64,000 bases of DNA from assembly GCA_934633695.1 (NCBI GenBank), contig CAKTYT010000006.1:6743-70742 (forward strand), given 5' to 3'. The DNA is from an uncultured Clostridia bacterium. Lineage in GTDB: Bacteria > Bacillota > Clostridia > Christensenellales > CAG-138. The position numbers and the translations under genes are program-made. Positions 62,611 through 64,000 of this stretch are shown one piece after another. Positions within the stretch are counted from its first letter, which is position 1. Each line of letters begins with the position of its first letter. The notes under the pieces are model-generated. The model was given only the letters and a program-made list of their open reading frames with translations, made no database searches and had not been told where the DNA came from.

Positions 62611-63906
62611 ATGATTATGGAAACATTAAAATTAGGCAGCAGGGGAACTGATGTTGAGCTTCTTCAACTTGCACTGACAAGGAGTGGATATTACTCCGAC
62701 AACATTGACGGAGTTTATGGACCGAGAACCCAAAATGCAGTGCGTAGATTTCAAAGCGGTTTTGGACTAAAGCCGGATGGCATAGTGGGGGAAAAGACCT
62801 GGTCGGCAATTCATCCGTTTCTCGTAGGATATTTCACAACAAAAGTCAGAAGCGGCGATACTTTCTACAGGCTTGCAAAACGGTATGACACAACCGTAAC
62901 GGCGATAGAATCGGCAAACCCCTATCACGATGAGAAATCACTTCAAATTGGCGAAACGATAATTGTCCCTTATGGCTTTGACATTGTTCCGATAAATGTT
63001 CACTATACTTCGAAACTTGCAGCTTTAATAACTGATGGTCTAAAGAAACGCTATCCGTTTATCACAACAAAGAGTATCGGAAACAGTGTCATGGGCATCC
63101 CGATTACAGTGTTCGAGATTGGAAAAGGAGCGAGTGAAGCTTTCTATAACGGAACACATCATGCCAATGAGTGGATAACGACAACACTTCTTATGAAATT
63201 CATGGAGAATTATTTGAAGGCATATGTCAATAACAGTACGATACTCGGAAGAAATGCAAGGTATCTGTACGAAAATACAAAGCTGTGTGTCGTCCCGATG
63301 GTCAATCCGGATGGTGTGGATTTAGTGAACGGAGCACTGGAGACGCATAATCTTTATTATAAAGAAGCTGTTAAGATTGCGGAAACGTATCCGACAGTCA
63401 GATTCCCGGATGGATGGAAAGCAAACATCGCAGGAACGGATTTAAATCTCAATTATCCCGCCGGTTGGGAGACGGCCCGTGAAATAAAATTCAAGCAGGG
63501 GTATGTTTCTCCGGCACCGAGGGATTACGTCGGAACTGCCCCGCTTTCAGCACCGGAAAGCCGTGCCGTTTTTGATTATACAAAGCAGCAGGATTTCAAG
63601 CTTATCTTGGCATATCATACTCAAGGTCAGGTCATTTATTGGAAGTATCAAGACATTGAACCGGCAAATGGCTATGAAATAGGAATGGCATTGGCTCAAG
63701 TGAGCGGTTACACGCTGGACGATGTTCCTGATGAAAGCGGAAACGCAGGGTACAAGGATTGGTTTATACTGAACTACGAGCGACCGGGTTATACGGTTGA
63801 GGCCGGGCTCGGAGTAAATCCGCTGCCGCTCAGCCAGTTTGGAACAATTTACAATGATAACATCGGAATACTCACAACGGCACTTGAAAAAGCAATGGAA
63901 ATTTAA
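62611..63906 (+). CDS. Cell-wall peptidase: PG-binding, LysM and M14 carboxypeptidase domains
   Basis: A 431-residue protein. Residues 5-66 are a peptidoglycan-binding domain (LKLGSRGTDVELLQLALTRSGYYSDNIDGVYGPRTQNAVRRFQ), 77-121 a LysM (VRSGDTFYRLAKRYDTTVTAIESANP), and 130-431 an M14 zinc peptidase with HxxE His184-Glu187 (THHANEW), the distal His in LAYHTQG and the catalytic Glu in YTVEAGLG. This plan matches gamma-D-glutamyl-L-diamino-acid endopeptidase I, which cuts gamma-D-Glu-diaminopimelate bonds in peptidoglycan. No classical signal peptide is visible. The start at 62611 follows GGAGG. Such enzymes often act in sporulation or cell-wall recycling. Confidence 0.9.
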   Translation: MIMETLKLGSRGTDVELLQLALTRSGYYSDNIDGVYGPRTQNAVRRFQSGFGLKPDGIVGEKTWSAIHPFLVGYFTTKVRSGDTFYRLAKRYDTTVTAIESANPYHDEKSLQIGETIIVPYGFDIVPINVHYTSKLAALITDGLKKRYPFITTKSIGNSVMGIPITVFEIGKGASEAFYNGTHHANEWITTTLLMKFMENYLKAYVNNSTILGRNARYLYENTKLCVVPMVNPDGVDLVNGALETHNLYYKEAVKIAETYPTVRFPDGWKANIAGTDLNLNYPAGWETAREIKFKQGYVSPAPRDYVGTAPLSAPESRAVFDYTKQQDFKLILAYHTQGQVIYWKYQDIEPANGYEIGMALAQVSGYTLDDVPDESGNAGYKDWFILNYERPGYTVEAGLGVNPLPLSQFGTIYNDNIGILTTALEKAMEI

Positions 63907-63919
63907 ATATATTTGAGTG

Positions 63920-63970
63920 AAGGGGCTGTTGCAAAATCAAGTCATATTTGCAGCAGCACCTTTCTTTTTT
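63920..63970 (+). terminator. Terminator after the M14 peptidase gene
   Basis: AAGGGGCTGTTGCAAA (from 63920) and TTTGCAGCAGCACCTTT (ending 63963) form a long stem with one or two wobble pairs, followed by CTTTTTT. Confidence 0.8.
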
Positions 63971-63984
63971 AAGGAGGGCAATCC

Positions 63985-64000
63985 GTGGAGTGCCGAACAT
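63985..64000 (+). CDS. Possible next gene, first five codons only
   Basis: GTG at 63985 stands eight bases after AAGGAGGG and reads M-E-C-R-T before the window ends. Nothing can be said about its product. Confidence 0.35.

Noticed and set aside
1..64000. tRNA, rRNA, CRISPR arrays, insertion sequences or phage genes
   Set aside because: Looked for T-loop and anticodon-arm patterns, regular direct repeats, transposase and integrase motifs; none found.

Overview
The window is a chromosomal stretch of an anaerobic, Gram-positive Bacillota, most likely class Clostridia. Three things suggest this: AGGAGG-type ribosome binding sites with TTGACA-17-TATAAT promoters, a Spo0A-type DNA-binding domain and a CotH protein (both typical of spore formers), and a complete methylaspartate route for fermenting glutamate. 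Base composition looks moderate (mid-40s percent GC by eye) and even. I see no tRNA or rRNA gene, CRISPR array, insertion sequence or phage gene.

Layout. 1-3.5 kb: poly-gamma-glutamate operon pgsB-pgsC-pgsA plus a truncated lipoprotein (minus strand). 3.5-8.9 kb: a small membrane-anchored protein, a Spo0A-like regulator without a phosphoacceptor, an M29 aminopeptidase, and a PadR/DUF1700/DUF4097 operon. 9.1-18.7 kb: glutamate fermentation island (citE-citF, two-subunit fumarase-type hydratase, GntR regulator, then glmS-glmL-glmE-mal). 18.8-21.3 kb: rpmG-secE-nusG-rplK-rplA. 21.3-29.7 kb: two ABC systems, one with a YtrA-type repressor and one behind a zinc-ribbon membrane protein. 30-35 kb: TtcA-like enzyme, S41 protease, TrkH/TrkA potassium uptake. 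35-38.5 kb: a large CotH lipoprotein. 39-41 kb: dnaA and pyrR. 41-43 kb: two acetyltransferases and a membrane-flavodoxin fusion. 43.3-60.4 kb: de novo purine synthesis, purA-purB on the minus strand and purE-C-F-M-N-O-H-D-L-folD-guaB on the plus strand. 60.5-64 kb: DUF952 protein, NADP-type glutamate dehydrogenase, an M14 cell-wall peptidase and the first codons of another gene.

How the genes work together. Glutamate recurs: it is polymerised (pgs), fermented to acetate and pyruvate (glutamate mutase, methylaspartate ammonia-lyase, mesaconase, citramalate lyase) and made or broken down by GdhA. The fermentation island has no acyl-carrier subunit (citD) or prosthetic-group genes (citC, citX, citG), which raises the question of how its lyase works. 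The purine cluster covers every step from PRPP to IMP and both first committed steps onward (AMP via purA/purB, XMP via guaB). It uses a separate PurO-like cyclohydrolase plus a stand-alone AICAR formyltransferase in place of bifunctional PurH, and a PurE that looks like the ATP-independent class, consistent with the absence of purK.

Most worth a second look: a compact folded leader starting at the predicted +1 of the B12-dependent glutamate mutase operon, the ACP-less citramalate lyase, a DnaA with a changed DNA-recognition motif away from dnaN, a Spo0A-like regulator lacking its phosphorylation site, and a terminator-type attenuator in front of purA.
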